This document shows, piece after piece, positions 8,728-17,881 of a stretch of 64,000 nucleotides of DNA. A model generated the notes under the pieces. It had not been told where the DNA came from, searched no databases, and worked only from the letters and a program-made list of their open reading frames with translations. The stretch is from Desulfolutivibrio sulfoxidireducens. Lineage in GTDB: Bacteria; Desulfobacterota; Desulfovibrionia; Desulfovibrionales; Desulfovibrionaceae. A program made the position numbers and the translations under genes. Position 1 is the stretch's first letter. Every line of letters starts with the position of its first letter. Where the stretch lies: assembly GCF_013376475.1 (NCBI RefSeq), contig NZ_CP045508.1, positions 2,261,001-2,325,000 on the forward strand, in the 5' to 3' direction.

Positions 8728-11520
8728 TCATTCCGGCAGCTTCACCGTCACCCGCGACAGATTCCATTTCCGCCTGGCATGCACCCGGCGTATCTGCCGG
8801 ATCGTCCGAAACGTCTCGCCCCGCTTCTCCCGCAGGGCCGTCCGGGCCTCCTCGATCTGCATCTCCTCGGTCCCTTTGGGCTTGTACTTGATCTTGACGC
8901 TCTGGAAGGCGAGCATGATCTTGTTTTCCTGGAAACGTTTGTCGATCTCGGTCATCAGGTCGGATTCCACCTTGAATTTCTTCATGAAATTATCGATCCA
9001 CACATACAGATCGAACTCCACGCCAATCCGGCCGAACTGCCGGATGTTCACCTCGGGCTTGGGCTTTTTCAGGACGTCCTCGTTTTCCTTCGCCGCCTCC
9101 AGAAGGAGCTTGCGCACCTTCTTGATCTTGGCCCCCGGGGCCACGGCGATGGGAATGGTCAGACGCATGGTGGCGTCCTGATAACTCAGGTTGACGATCT
9201 CGCCTCGAAGGAAGCTCGAATTGGGGATGATGACCATGGTGTTGTCCAGGGTGCGCACGATGGTGTTGCGGATGGACACGCTTTCCACCTGGCCCAGGTT
9301 CTTGCCCTGCTGGATGATGTCCCCTTTCTTGATCGACCCCCCGAACATGATGATCAGGCCGCTGACGAAGTTGTTGACGATGTCTTTCAGGCCAAAGCCG
9401 ATGCCCACGGACAGGCCGCTGGCGATCCAGGCCAGGGCGTGCAGGGATATGCCGAAGATGTGCAGGCAAAAAAGGACGTACCCCACCCAGACGAGATAGG
9501 AGGCCATGTTCTTAAGGGCGTGGGCCAGGCCCTGGTCCAGCCTCTTGCCTCTGAAGGAGGCCACCTCCACCAGGCCGCCAAGCCAGGTGAGCACGATACG
9601 GGCCAAAAAAAACGCGATGACCAGTTCCACGACGGCGCCCGGGGTGATGGTGGCCACCCCCACATGCAGGGAAAGATCCATGACGTGATCGGCGAATCCC
9701 GGCCCCCCCATGTAATGGAGCACCCAGGTGAAATAGAGGGCGTAAATGACCGTCTGGGCAAACGGCAGGGTCATTCCCAGGCCCCGTTTTCCCTCACCAC
9801 GCGCGGCCAGGGCGGTCAGCCCCCGGGTGACCGCTCCGGAAATCCCCAGGGTCAAGAGCAGCATGAAAAACGCCTGGGTGACGATAAGGGCCTGGGGTCC
9901 GAATCCGGCAAGGCAGGCCGGGATCATCAGGGCCATGCCGTACCCGGTCACGACGGCGAAGCCGCGCAACCGCGAGGCCCCGGGGGACAGGGTCCGCAGG
10001 CGGTACAGGCGGATCGAGGCCACAAGGCAGGCCACGGCCCACAGCAGGCCCACCACGGTGCCCGGGACGTTGATGGCCAAGAAAAACGCGCCCAGGGCGA
10101 AAAGGAGGAAAAAGACAAAGATCGGCCTCTTTCCAAAAGACACGCACCCGGCGCGGGAGACCCCGACCCATGGCGCCGGATACCGGGAAAGAACCAGCAT
10201 GCCGCCCAGCGCCGTCAGGGTCACCCAGCCAAGGGAAACGAATTGGTTGTCGGTGAAAAAGGTCAGTTGATCGGCCAGAAAAAGGGCCAGGCCGGCAAAA
10301 ATCACCAGCCATCCCGGGCCGAGGCCTCCGATCGTTTTTTGATCCGGGCGTCCGTTGGCCGGGGACGGCGGGCCGGTTCTATCTTGCAACGTCTCTTTGG
10401 GTGTATCTTGTGACGGAGCACATGGCATCTCATTGGAATTTACAGGAAAAATTTGCGGCACTGCCGTCGAGGACATGTCTGGAGGGGTCCCGACAGGTGT
10501 CTTTGGAATTGTATCTTGAAGCATATCTGTTGACGTTTCAATCGAGGCTTCCCGATCACAGAGCGGGATATTTCGACGGCGGGAGGCAACAAGGACGGCG
10601 GCCAGGACAAACAGGGAGAAAAAAGACACGGCATAGAGGAAAAACGGGGTCCAGCGCACCCAGGTGACCAGTGGACCGCAAAAACGCGGGAAGCTTTCGC
10701 CCCATTCCGTGAGGTCGTCGGCCAGGGATTGCCAGCCCTCCATGGTGAGCAGATTGTCCGAGGGGGCGAAATAGTAGCGTTTGAGGCTGTCGACGAATCC
10801 GGCGGCCATGTCCTGGCGGGCCGAGGCGATGTCGGCCTGAAGGACGGTGGCCTGGGAAAGGGCCGCGTCCACCTCGGCCTTGATCTCGTCCAGGTCCTTT
10901 TTGAAGGCCCGGAAGCGGGCCACGGGCGCATCCAGGGTGTCGCTGGTGCCGGCGGCATAATCCAGGGTCAGGCCCTTTTTGCGAATGGCCCGGATGGAGG
11001 CGTAATCCTGTTTGGCCTGGGCCAGCCGGGCCTGGCGGTCGTCCAGGGGGGAACGCTTGAGTTCCACATACCGCTCAAGTTCCCGCAATTGGATCAGGAT
11101 GCTGCGAAAGGCCCAGGGGGTCTCGCCGGCCACGCCGCGCAGGAGGATGAGTTGGTCCAGGCGGTTGTCGGCCTTGGCCAGGGCGTCGCCCAGGTCGTTT
11201 TTCATATCCGGCAGCATCCGGCGCAAGGTCTCGGTCTGCCTGATGCGCAGGTCCAGATCCTTTTCAATGCCCGATACAATGGTCCGCCAGGTTTTGGCCT
11301 CGGCGTCATGGTCCGTTTCCGGGCCTTGCCCATCGCGCGCCGGAGGGGACGCGCCCTGTCCGGCCGGCGCCGCCAGGGCCTCCCGGGGAGCCGGTTGGGC
11401 GCGCAGGTCACAAAGAAGCGCCCCGGGCCAAAAAGACGCCGCCATCACCACCACACCCACGAAAAAAGCCATGACGGGCGCGCGCATGCTCCCCCCGCGA
11501 GTCGACGTTTTGGACGTCAT
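8728..11520 (-). CDS. Large MscS-family mechanosensitive channel
   Basis: A roughly 930-residue channel of the MscK/DUF3772-like type, which opens under membrane tension to release solutes after osmotic downshock. In order: a signal sequence, a periplasmic helical region rich in coiled-coil heptads (about 60-280), one membrane segment, a low-complexity linker rich in Thr/Pro, about ten further hydrophobic segments, then the MscS pore and beta domain (GLSVGIGFGLKDIVNNFVSG) and a charged C-terminal tail. The start is uncertain. ATG 11520 and ATG 11487 both precede the signal peptide, and an in-frame ATG at 11757 adds a Pro/Arg-rich stretch that looks non-coding. It is probably co-transcribed with the downstream receptor-channel gene. 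Confidence 0.88.
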   Translation of the reverse strand: MTSKTSTRGGSMRAPVMAFFVGVVVMAASFWPGALLCDLRAQPAPREALAAPAGQGASPPARDGQGPETDHDAEAKTWRTIVSGIEKDLDLRIRQTETLRRMLPDMKNDLGDALAKADNRLDQLILLRGVAGETPWAFRSILIQLRELERYVELKRSPLDDRQARLAQAKQDYASIRAIRKKGLTLDYAAGTSDTLDAPVARFRAFKKDLDEIKAEVDAALSQATVLQADIASARQDMAAGFVDSLKRYYFAPSDNLLTMEGWQSLADDLTEWGESFPRFCGPLVTWVRWTPFFLYAVSFFSLFVLAAVLVASRRRNIPLCDREASIETSTDMLQDTIPKTPVGTPPDMSSTAVPQIFPVNSNEMPCAPSQDTPKETLQDRTGPPSPANGRPDQKTIGGLGPGWLVIFAGLALFLADQLTFFTDNQFVSLGWVTLTALGGMLVLSRYPAPWVGVSRAGCVSFGKRPIFVFFLLFALGAFFLAINVPGTVVGLLWAVACLVASIRLYRLRTLSPGASRLRGFAVVTGYGMALMIPACLAGFGPQALIVTQAFFMLLLTLGISGAVTRGLTALAARGEGKRGLGMTLPFAQTVIYALYFTWVLHYMGGPGFADHVMDLSLHVGVATITPGAVVELVIAFFLARIVLTWLGGLVEVASFRGKRLDQGLAHALKNMASYLVWVGYVLFCLHIFGISLHALAWIASGLSVGIGFGLKDIVNNFVSGLIIMFGGSIKKGDIIQQGKNLGQVESVSIRNTIVRTLDNTMVIIPNSSFLRGEIVNLSYQDATMRLTIPIAVAPGAKIKKVRKLLLEAAKENEDVLKKPKPEVNIRQFGRIGVEFDLYVWIDNFMKKFKVESDLMTEIDKRFQENKIMLAFQSVKIKYKPKGTEEMQIEEARTALREKRGETFRTIRQIRRVHARRKWNLSRVTVKLPE

Positions 11521-11852
11521 GGTCCGGGCCGTCCGGCCAGGGACAAGACGATCCGACACATCCACCGCGTGTATCCGTTCATGCCCGTCCGGGCAAGCGG
11601 TTGGTTCCCGCGCGCCGTGACATCCGGACGAAGACCATCGGGTCCTTTTCCGCTTCCCGCCCGGCTCGCAACCGGTTTTTGCCCGATCCTCTCCAGGCGG
11701 TGTGTCCGGCGACGCCGTCGGGTCCGGTTGTACGGGCCTGGGCTTGTGATCGGACATCCAATTGTTCTTGCCATTTATTAAAAATGAGGTTATTCGACCA
11801 CGTTTTTAAGCTAGAATCCAAAAAACCCCCTTCTTTTCCACAGGAGCAGCCG
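11521..11852. other. Divergent region between MscS and AMP-ligase-like genes
   Basis: About 330 bases. The left part is GC-rich and readable as an extension of the MscS frame, with no recognisable sequence. The right part (11761-11820) is AT-rich and looks like a promoter zone, with a good -10 at 11812-11817. Confidence 0.45.
11812..11817 (+). promoter_or_regulatory. -10-like box before the AMP-ligase-like gene
   Basis: TAGAAT matches TATAAT at 5 of 6 positions, 35 bases before the start codon, in an AT-rich patch. No convincing -35 is seen at 16-18 bases. Confidence 0.35.
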
Positions 11853-13118
11853 ATGACCCGCAAGGACCGGACCGAGGGCATCTACAGCCGTCGCGAGGTG
11901 CTCGACGAATCCGAGCGCCGCCAATATTACCAGATCCAGATCAAGGATCTTTTGACCTACGCCTACCGCTATTCCGAGGACGTCAAAAAACGCTTCGACC
12001 GGGCCCAGTTCCAGGTCGGCAAGTTCAAGACTCTCTCGGACCTCAAGCATATCCCCATCCTCAAGAAGAAGGAGCTCATCTTCCTGCAGTCCATGGGACC
12101 GCGCCTGGGCGGCCTCTTGACCAAGGACATGGGCGAACTGCGGCGCATCTTCCTGTCCCCCGGCCCCATCTTCGATCCCGAGGACCGCGAGGACGACTAC
12201 TGGGGATGGACGGAGGGGTTTTACGCCTCGGGGTTCCGCTCCGGCGACCTGGTCCAGGTGACCTTCAACTACCACCTGACCCCGGCCGGCCTGATGTTCG
12301 AAGAGCCCCTGCGCAACTTAGGCTGCGCCGTGGTGCCCGCCGGTCCCGGCAACTCCACCACCCAGCTCGAGATCATGCAGAAGCTGCGGGTCACCGGCTA
12401 TGTGGGCACGCCCTCCTACCTCATGCATCTGGCCCAGAAGGGCGAGGAATCGGGCATCAACCTGCGCAAGGATCTGTATCTGGAGGTGGCCTTCGTCACC
12501 GGCGAGAAATTCTCGGAGAAATTGCGGGCCAACCTGGAAAAGAAATTCGACCTGATCATGCGCCAGGGCTACGGCACGGCCGACGTGGGCTGCGTGGGCT
12601 ACGAATGCTTTCACAAGACCGGCCTGCACATCGCCAACCGGGCCTTCGTGGAGATATGCCATCCCGACACCGGCATCCCGCTCAAGGACGGCGAGGTGGG
12701 CGAGATCGTGGTCACCGCCTTCAACAAGACCTACCCGCTCATCCGACTGGCCACGGGCGATCTGTCCTACATCGAACGCGCCCCCTGCCCCTGCGGCCGG
12801 ACCTCCCCGCGCCTGGGCAACATCGTGGGCCGGGTGGACACCACGGCCCGCATCAAGGGCATGTTCGTCTACCCCCACCAGGTGGAACAGGTCATCACCC
12901 GTTTCGAGGAGATCAAGCGCTGGCAGATCGAGGTCACCAACCCCGGCGGCATCGACGAGATGAACCTGATCATCGAGGCCAGCAACTTCAAGCGCGAGGA
13001 AGACCTGCTGCACAAGTTCCGGGAAAAGATCAAACTGCGCCCGACCCTGACCGTGCTCGTGCCCGGCACCCTGCCCCCGCAGATCCGGCCCATCGAGGAC
13101 AAGCGCAAGTGGGACTAG
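11853..13118 (+). CDS. Phenylacetate-CoA ligase-like AMP-binding protein
   Basis: A 421-residue protein of the PaaK-like branch of AMP-forming acyl-CoA ligases. Seen: the adenylate-binding motif QGYGTADVG near residue 243, a Cys-rich APCPCGRTSPRLG segment near 310, the hinge/C-terminal signature GRVDTTARIKGMFVYPHQVE, and an ACT-like PaaK C-terminal domain. The usual Ser/Thr/Gly-rich phosphate loop is not recognisable; that position reads FLSPGPIFDP, so activity or substrate may differ. The start ATG has AGGAG 6 bases upstream. It overlaps the next gene by 10 bases. The true acyl substrate cannot be told from sequence. Confidence 0.8.
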   Translation: MTRKDRTEGIYSRREVLDESERRQYYQIQIKDLLTYAYRYSEDVKKRFDRAQFQVGKFKTLSDLKHIPILKKKELIFLQSMGPRLGGLLTKDMGELRRIFLSPGPIFDPEDREDDYWGWTEGFYASGFRSGDLVQVTFNYHLTPAGLMFEEPLRNLGCAVVPAGPGNSTTQLEIMQKLRVTGYVGTPSYLMHLAQKGEESGINLRKDLYLEVAFVTGEKFSEKLRANLEKKFDLIMRQGYGTADVGCVGYECFHKTGLHIANRAFVEICHPDTGIPLKDGEVGEIVVTAFNKTYPLIRLATGDLSYIERAPCPCGRTSPRLGNIVGRVDTTARIKGMFVYPHQVEQVITRFEEIKRWQIEVTNPGGIDEMNLIIEASNFKREEDLLHKFREKIKLRPTLTVLVPGTLPPQIRPIEDKRKWD

Positions 13119-14392
13119 GCCGCTTGGTACCGACTTCCGCCCTTTTGGGGCTCCTCCTGATCAGCATGACCATTTTGGCTGGATGCGCGGGCGGGACGGC
13201 CTCCCGCGCGCCCGCGCATCCGGCGTCACCGGCCGAACCGGCCCCTGACGGCGGATTCGCCCGAAACGCCCAGGCCGCCCCCCTTTGCGGACTCCTTGAC
13301 GCCTCGGGCCGGCCCCTGACCGCAAGCGCCCTGGCCACTGCCGCCGCTGCCGCCGACTACATCCTGGTGGGCGAGTCCCACGCCGCCCCCTGCGACCACG
13401 AGGCCCAGGCCGCCATCCTGGAGGCCCTGGTCGCCTCGGGGCTGCGGCCGGCCATCGGGCTTGAAATGGTGGACGTCACCCGCCAGGCGATCCTGTCGGC
13501 CTTCGGCCGGGGCAAACTGGCCGTGGCCGACCTGCCCCGGGCGCTTGAATGGGAAAAGAATTGGGGTTTCGACTTTTCCATGTACGCCCCGGTCTTTGAA
13601 CTGGCCGCACACTCCCATCTCCCGGTCTTCGCCCTGAACCTGCCCTCGCCCCTGGCCCGCACGATCGGAGCCAAGGGAACCGCGGCCCTGACCCCGGCCG
13701 AAAGCGCCCTGGCGCCCGGCGAGATCATCCCCCCCGGGGAAAAGGCCGGCAAGCGCCTGAGCGCGTTTTTCCAGGACCATCAGGCCATGGTCTCCCCCGG
13801 CCGCAGGCCCGTCCACACCACCCCGCCGCCCCCGCCCGGGACCGACTCCCCGAGGCTGGCGGCCTTTTTGACCGTCCAGTCCCTGTGGGACACCCAGATG
13901 GGCTTTGCGGCCGTGGCGGCGCGGGCCGCAAGCTCCCGGCCGATTTTCATCCTGGCCGGTTCCTGGCACGTGGAATACGGCGACGGCATTGCCGCGCGCA
14001 TCCGCCGTCTGGACCCCGAGGCCCGGGTCCTGACGGTCATGCCCTGGCGCGGCGGCAAGGCCCCCGAGTCCGGCCAGGCCGACCTGTATTTCTTCTGTCC
14101 CCAGACCCTGCGCAGCCGCCTGGGATTTTCCCTGGAATCGGACGACCCCGAAGCCGGAAAACCCCTCTCGGTGCTGATCAGCGCCGTGGAACCGGGCTCG
14201 CGGGCCGAGCGGGCCGGACTTTTGGCCGGAGACGCCATTGTGGCCGTGGCCGGGACCCCCCTTTCCTCCCTGTTCGATCTGCACACGGCGGCCATGGAGG
14301 CCGGAAAGGCCAAAAAACCCCTGGCCCTGACCGTGCGCCGGGGAGGGGAGACCCTGGACATCGCCGTGGACCTGCCGGGACGCGCGAAATGA
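13109..14392 (+). CDS. ChaN-family lipoprotein with C-terminal PDZ domain
   Basis: A 427-residue envelope protein. A GTG start at 13109 (GAGGA upstream) gives a lipoprotein signal with lipobox LAGC, Cys26. The ChaN-like (DUF399) domain spans about 55-320, with the GESH motif near residue 90 and a second conserved His in LAGSWHVEYG. The C-terminal 90 residues (SVLISAVEPGSRAERAGLLAGDAIVAV) form a PDZ domain. ChaN of Campylobacter is a haem/iron-binding lipoprotein; PDZ domains bind protein tails. A longer frame beginning at 12206 is only antiphase reading of the preceding gene. The overlap with that gene suggests co-translation. Confidence 0.85.
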   Translation: MGLGRLVPTSALLGLLLISMTILAGCAGGTASRAPAHPASPAEPAPDGGFARNAQAAPLCGLLDASGRPLTASALATAAAAADYILVGESHAAPCDHEAQAAILEALVASGLRPAIGLEMVDVTRQAILSAFGRGKLAVADLPRALEWEKNWGFDFSMYAPVFELAAHSHLPVFALNLPSPLARTIGAKGTAALTPAESALAPGEIIPPGEKAGKRLSAFFQDHQAMVSPGRRPVHTTPPPPPGTDSPRLAAFLTVQSLWDTQMGFAAVAARAASSRPIFILAGSWHVEYGDGIAARIRRLDPEARVLTVMPWRGGKAPESGQADLYFFCPQTLRSRLGFSLESDDPEAGKPLSVLISAVEPGSRAERAGLLAGDAIVAVAGTPLSSLFDLHTAAMEAGKAKKPLALTVRRGGETLDIAVDLPGRAK

Positions 14393-14485
14393 GCCGGGCC
14401 GGGACAGGACGGCGGCACGGGACGATGTTTCCCTTCACGGCGGCCCCGATTGCGTCAGGGCGGCGTTATGACGGCGCAGCCGGCC

Positions 14486-15319
14486 ATGCCTGAGCTTCCC
14501 GAGGTGGAGACCATAGCCCGGGGGTTGGCCCCGGGGCTTGTCGGCCGGACCATCGTGGACGCCCGCTTTTTGTGCCCCACGGTGCTGGCGGACTGCCCGT
14601 CCGGGGATATTTTCCGGGCGCAGGCCATCGGCCGGCGCATCGCCGCCGTGCGCCGCCGGGCCAAGCTGCTTCTCGTCGATCTCGATCCGGCCCCGGGCCG
14701 GGTGCGGGCGGCCCATCTGGCCGTGCATCTGAAAATGACCGGACGGCTGTGGATCGGCCGGGCTTTGGACGAGCCGCCCCGGCATGTCCGCCTCATCGTG
14801 CCCCTTGACGACGGGACCGCCCTCTTTTTTCAGGACCAGCGCCGCTTCGGCACCTGCCGCCTGCTGACCGACCTGGCGGCCTGGCCATTTTTCGCCGCGC
14901 TCGGTCCGGAGCCTCTTGAGATGTCCTTCGCCCAGTTCGATGCCCGGCTCGGCCAGAGGAGCGCGCGCATCAAGGCCCTGCTCCTGGACCAGACCGTCAT
15001 CGCCGGGATCGGCAACATCTACGCCGACGAGTCCCTTTTTCTGGCCGGGATACGGCCCGACGCCAAGGCCCGCGACATCTCCCCCGCCCGGCGCGAAAAA
15101 CTCCTGGCGGTGCTGCGTGCGACCCTGGTCCGGGCCATCGAGGCCGGCGGCAGCACCATCCGCGACTACCGTACCCCCGAGGGCCTGGAAGGCGGATTCC
15201 AGAACGATTTCCAGGTCTACGGCCGGGGCGGCCAGCCCTGCCCGCGTTGCCGGACGCCCCTGTCCGTGACCAGGGTGGCCGGGCGGACCTCCACGTTTTG
15301 CCCCCGCTGCCAGGGGTGA
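14486..15319 (+). CDS. mutM: Formamidopyrimidine-DNA glycosylase
   Basis: A 277-residue base-excision-repair enzyme that removes 8-oxoguanine and formamidopyrimidines and cleaves the abasic site. The family signature PELPEVETI begins directly after the Met. After Met removal, Pro is the catalytic nucleophile and the next Glu the acid, which fixes the start at 14486 rather than the in-frame ATG at 14468. The beta-hairpin lysine appears in HLKMTG. A C-terminal zinc finger has two CPRC pairs. No strong ribosome site precedes this ATG, so it may depend on coupling. It lies 93 bases after the ChaN gene. Confidence 0.96.
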   Translation: MPELPEVETIARGLAPGLVGRTIVDARFLCPTVLADCPSGDIFRAQAIGRRIAAVRRRAKLLLVDLDPAPGRVRAAHLAVHLKMTGRLWIGRALDEPPRHVRLIVPLDDGTALFFQDQRRFGTCRLLTDLAAWPFFAALGPEPLEMSFAQFDARLGQRSARIKALLLDQTVIAGIGNIYADESLFLAGIRPDAKARDISPARREKLLAVLRATLVRAIEAGGSTIRDYRTPEGLEGGFQNDFQVYGRGGQPCPRCRTPLSVTRVAGRTSTFCPRCQG

Positions 15320-15380
15320 CTTGCAAGCCCCGGGGCGCTACCATGCGCCCCCGGCCGGGCCGCGTCCCGCCGCCACCCCT

Positions 15381-16928
15381 ATGAACGAACACGCCAGAAA
15401 AATCGCCAAGGACGTCTCCATCGTCGGCGGGGCCACCCTGGCCAGCCGCATCCTGGGCTTTTTCCGGGACGTGATCCTGGCCTACGTGCTTGGCGCGGGC
15501 ATGTACGCCGACGCCTTCTACGTGGCCTACCGCCTGCCCAACACGCTACGCCGGCTTTTCGCCGAGGGCTCCATGACCATGGCCTTCGTGCCCGTTTTTT
15601 CCCGGCTTCGCGAGTCCGATGGAGACCAGGCCGCCTTTTCCATGGCCCGCTCGGCCATGGTCTGGCTGCTGCTCATTCTTTCGGTCATCACCATGGCCGC
15701 GATTTTTTTCGCCGCGCCCCTGACCCGGCTCATCGCCCCGGGATTCGTCCAAAAGCCCGAGCTGTTCGCCCTGACCGTGGATCTGGTGCGCATCGTCTTT
15801 CCCTACATCATCCAGATCTCGGCCGTGGCCCTGTGCATGGGCGTGCTCAATTCCATGGGCCATTTCCTGGCCCCGGCCCTGGCCACCTCGGAACTGAACA
15901 CGGTGGTCATCCTGGGGGCCGGGGTAGCCTGGATCTTCGGCCTCGACCCCGCCTACACCCTGGCCTGGGCCATCCTTGTCGGCGGGTTCGGGCAGTGGTC
16001 CATGCAGCAACCATGGCTTCGCAAATACGGCTTCCGGTGGCGGGGACCATGGAGGTTCAAGGACCCGGCGGTGATCAAGATGGCCGTGCTCATGATCCCC
16101 ACGGCCTTTGGCGCTGCGGTCTACCAGATAAACATCCTGCTTGGGACCTTTCTGGCCTCGTATCTCCCCGTGGGCAGCGTCTCGTACCTCTATTACGCCG
16201 ACCGGCTGGTGCAGTTCCCCCTGGGCGTCTTCGGGGTGGCCATCGGCACCGTGGCCCTGCCGAGCCTGGCCAAGCTGGCCTCGTCCGGCCGGATGGAGGA
16301 GTACACAAGCACCCTGGCGGCCTCCATCAGGCTGACCCTGTTTGTCAGCCTGCCGTCCACGGCCGGCCTCATCGCCCTGGCCCATCCCATGGTCACGGTG
16401 CTTTTCGGCCGGGGGGCCTTTTCTCCCGAGGCGGCCAAGGCCACGTCCGCGGCGCTTGTGGCCTACAGCCTCGGCCTTCCCGCCTTCGCCTGCGTGCGGC
16501 CGCTTTTCTCCGCCTACTACGCCCTCTCCGACACCAAGACCCCGGCCTGGACGGCGGCCGCCTGCCTTCTGGCCTACGCCGCCACAGGATACGCGCTCAT
16601 GGGACCCATGGGACATGTGGGCCTGGCCCTGGCCGCCTCCGTGTCCTCCTGGCTCAACGTGGCCATCCTCGGGATCGTCCTTCGCAAAAAAACCGGCCCC
16701 TGGATGCCCTTGGACAAGACCCTGGCCGTCAGCACCCTCCTGAGCCTGTGCATCGGACTTGCGGCCTACGCCCTGTCCGGCTATCCCATCCTGTCCCTGG
16801 CCTGCATCGCGCCCCTGGCCGTCATATACATGGCCGTCGCGGCCCTTCTGGGCGTGGAGGAGGCCCGGATGCTGGCCGGATTCGTCGGCCGCCTCGTGCC
16901 CCGGCGCTTCCGGAAAAAACCTTCATAG
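15381..16928 (+). CDS. murJ: Lipid II flippase MurJ (MviN family)
   Basis: A 515-residue polytopic membrane protein of the MOP superfamily that flips the peptidoglycan precursor lipid II across the inner membrane. N-terminal VGGATLASRILGFFRDVILAYVLG and the AYRLPNTLRRLFAEGSM segment are typical MurJ signatures, and about 14 hydrophobic helices follow. The ATG at 15381 matches the usual MurJ N-terminus but has no clear ribosome site. A TTG at 15321 with AGGGGTGA just upstream would add 20 unconserved residues. It follows mutM with little spacing. Confidence 0.94.
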   Translation: MNEHARKIAKDVSIVGGATLASRILGFFRDVILAYVLGAGMYADAFYVAYRLPNTLRRLFAEGSMTMAFVPVFSRLRESDGDQAAFSMARSAMVWLLLILSVITMAAIFFAAPLTRLIAPGFVQKPELFALTVDLVRIVFPYIIQISAVALCMGVLNSMGHFLAPALATSELNTVVILGAGVAWIFGLDPAYTLAWAILVGGFGQWSMQQPWLRKYGFRWRGPWRFKDPAVIKMAVLMIPTAFGAAVYQINILLGTFLASYLPVGSVSYLYYADRLVQFPLGVFGVAIGTVALPSLAKLASSGRMEEYTSTLAASIRLTLFVSLPSTAGLIALAHPMVTVLFGRGAFSPEAAKATSAALVAYSLGLPAFACVRPLFSAYYALSDTKTPAWTAAACLLAYAATGYALMGPMGHVGLALAASVSSWLNVAILGIVLRKKTGPWMPLDKTLAVSTLLSLCIGLAAYALSGYPILSLACIAPLAVIYMAVAALLGVEEARMLAGFVGRLVPRRFRKKPS

Positions 16929-16941
16929 AGGAATACCCGCC

Positions 16942-17643
16942 GTGTCCCTGTTCGAACTCGCCATCGCCTTTCTGACCCTGGCCGGACTGGAAATCGTCCT
17001 TGGCATCGACAACATCGTCTTTATCGCCATCATCACCAACACCCTGCCCTCGGACATCCAATCCAAGGCCCGAAAGATCGGCCTGCTTCTGGCCATGGGC
17101 ACGCGCATCGCACTGTTATTCGCCATCACCTGGGTCATGCGCCTGACCGCGCCGCTTTTTTCGGTCATGGAACTGACCCTGTCCGGCCGGGACCTGATCC
17201 TTCTGGCCGGAGGGCTGTTCCTCATCGCCAAGTCCACCTTCGAGATCCACGACAAGATCGAATGCAGGCCGCACGAGGAATCCACCCGAAAGGTCCTGAC
17301 CTTCCGTTCGGCCGTGACCCAGATCGCGCTTTTGGACATCATCTTTTCGCTGGATTCGGTGATCACCGCCGTGGGCATGGTGGGACAGATATGGATCATG
17401 GTCTCGGCCGTGGTCGCGGCGGTGGTGGTGATGATGATCTTCGCCGATCCGGTGAGCCATTTCGTGCACCGCCACCCCACCATCCAGATGCTGGCCCTGT
17501 CGTTTCTCATCCTCATCGGGGTCTTTCTGGTGGCCGAGGGCCTTGGGAAACACATCGACCGGGGCTACATCTATTTCGCCATGTTCTTCTCGCTGCTGGT
17601 CGAGGTCCTGAACATGCGCATGCGCAAGGCCCAGTCGTCGTAG
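16942..17643 (+). CDS. TerC-family integral membrane protein
   Basis: A 233-residue protein with about seven membrane helices. It carries the TerC motifs with membrane-buried acidic residues: GLEIVLGIDNIVFI near residue 20 and IIFSLDSVITAVG near residue 135. TerC/Alx relatives are linked to tellurite resistance and, more recently, to manganese export and metal supply to exported proteins. The GTG start at 16942 has GAGGAAT at 8 bases, 13 bases after the murJ stop, so the two are probably one transcript. Confidence 0.9.
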   Translation: MSLFELAIAFLTLAGLEIVLGIDNIVFIAIITNTLPSDIQSKARKIGLLLAMGTRIALLFAITWVMRLTAPLFSVMELTLSGRDLILLAGGLFLIAKSTFEIHDKIECRPHEESTRKVLTFRSAVTQIALLDIIFSLDSVITAVGMVGQIWIMVSAVVAAVVVMMIFADPVSHFVHRHPTIQMLALSFLILIGVFLVAEGLGKHIDRGYIYFAMFFSLLVEVLNMRMRKAQSS

Positions 17644-17654
17644 CGAGGGATGCC

Positions 17655-17703
17655 GGGGGAAAGCCTGCGGCGGCCAAAGGGGCCATGCCCCTTTGGAAAC
17701 CCC
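17655..17703 (-). repeat. Intergenic hairpin repeat, copy A
   Basis: Centred on a perfect 10-bp stem with a 3-base loop (17674-17696: CCAAAGGGGC, loop CAT, GCCCCTTTGG), flanked on the minus strand by GGCCGCCGCAGGC. A second copy in the other orientation is at 50092-50137. It follows the terC stop by only a few bases and could also end transcription. Confidence 0.55.
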
Positions 17704-17881
17704 GAGCGGAAAAAAGGAACCTCTTTTCTCGAATTTTCGCGACAGGCCATGCCGCACGGGCCGGGCGACGGGTTTGCGCGCGGGGGGGGGCGGCAGCGTG
17801 ATGCATTGCCGCCGCTTTGCCTCGTCGCAAACCCCGATCCCGGCCGACCGACGCACATGCAAAATGCCTACGGGTCAGGTC

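Noticed and set aside
12206..13108. N-terminal 300 codons of a long frame leading into the ChaN gene
   Set aside because: It overlaps the AMP-ligase-like gene in another frame and is Gly/Arg/His-rich; the true start is the GTG at 13109 with a signal peptide.
14468..14485. Upstream ATG for mutM
   Set aside because: The enzyme needs Pro directly after the initiator Met, which only the ATG at 14486 gives.
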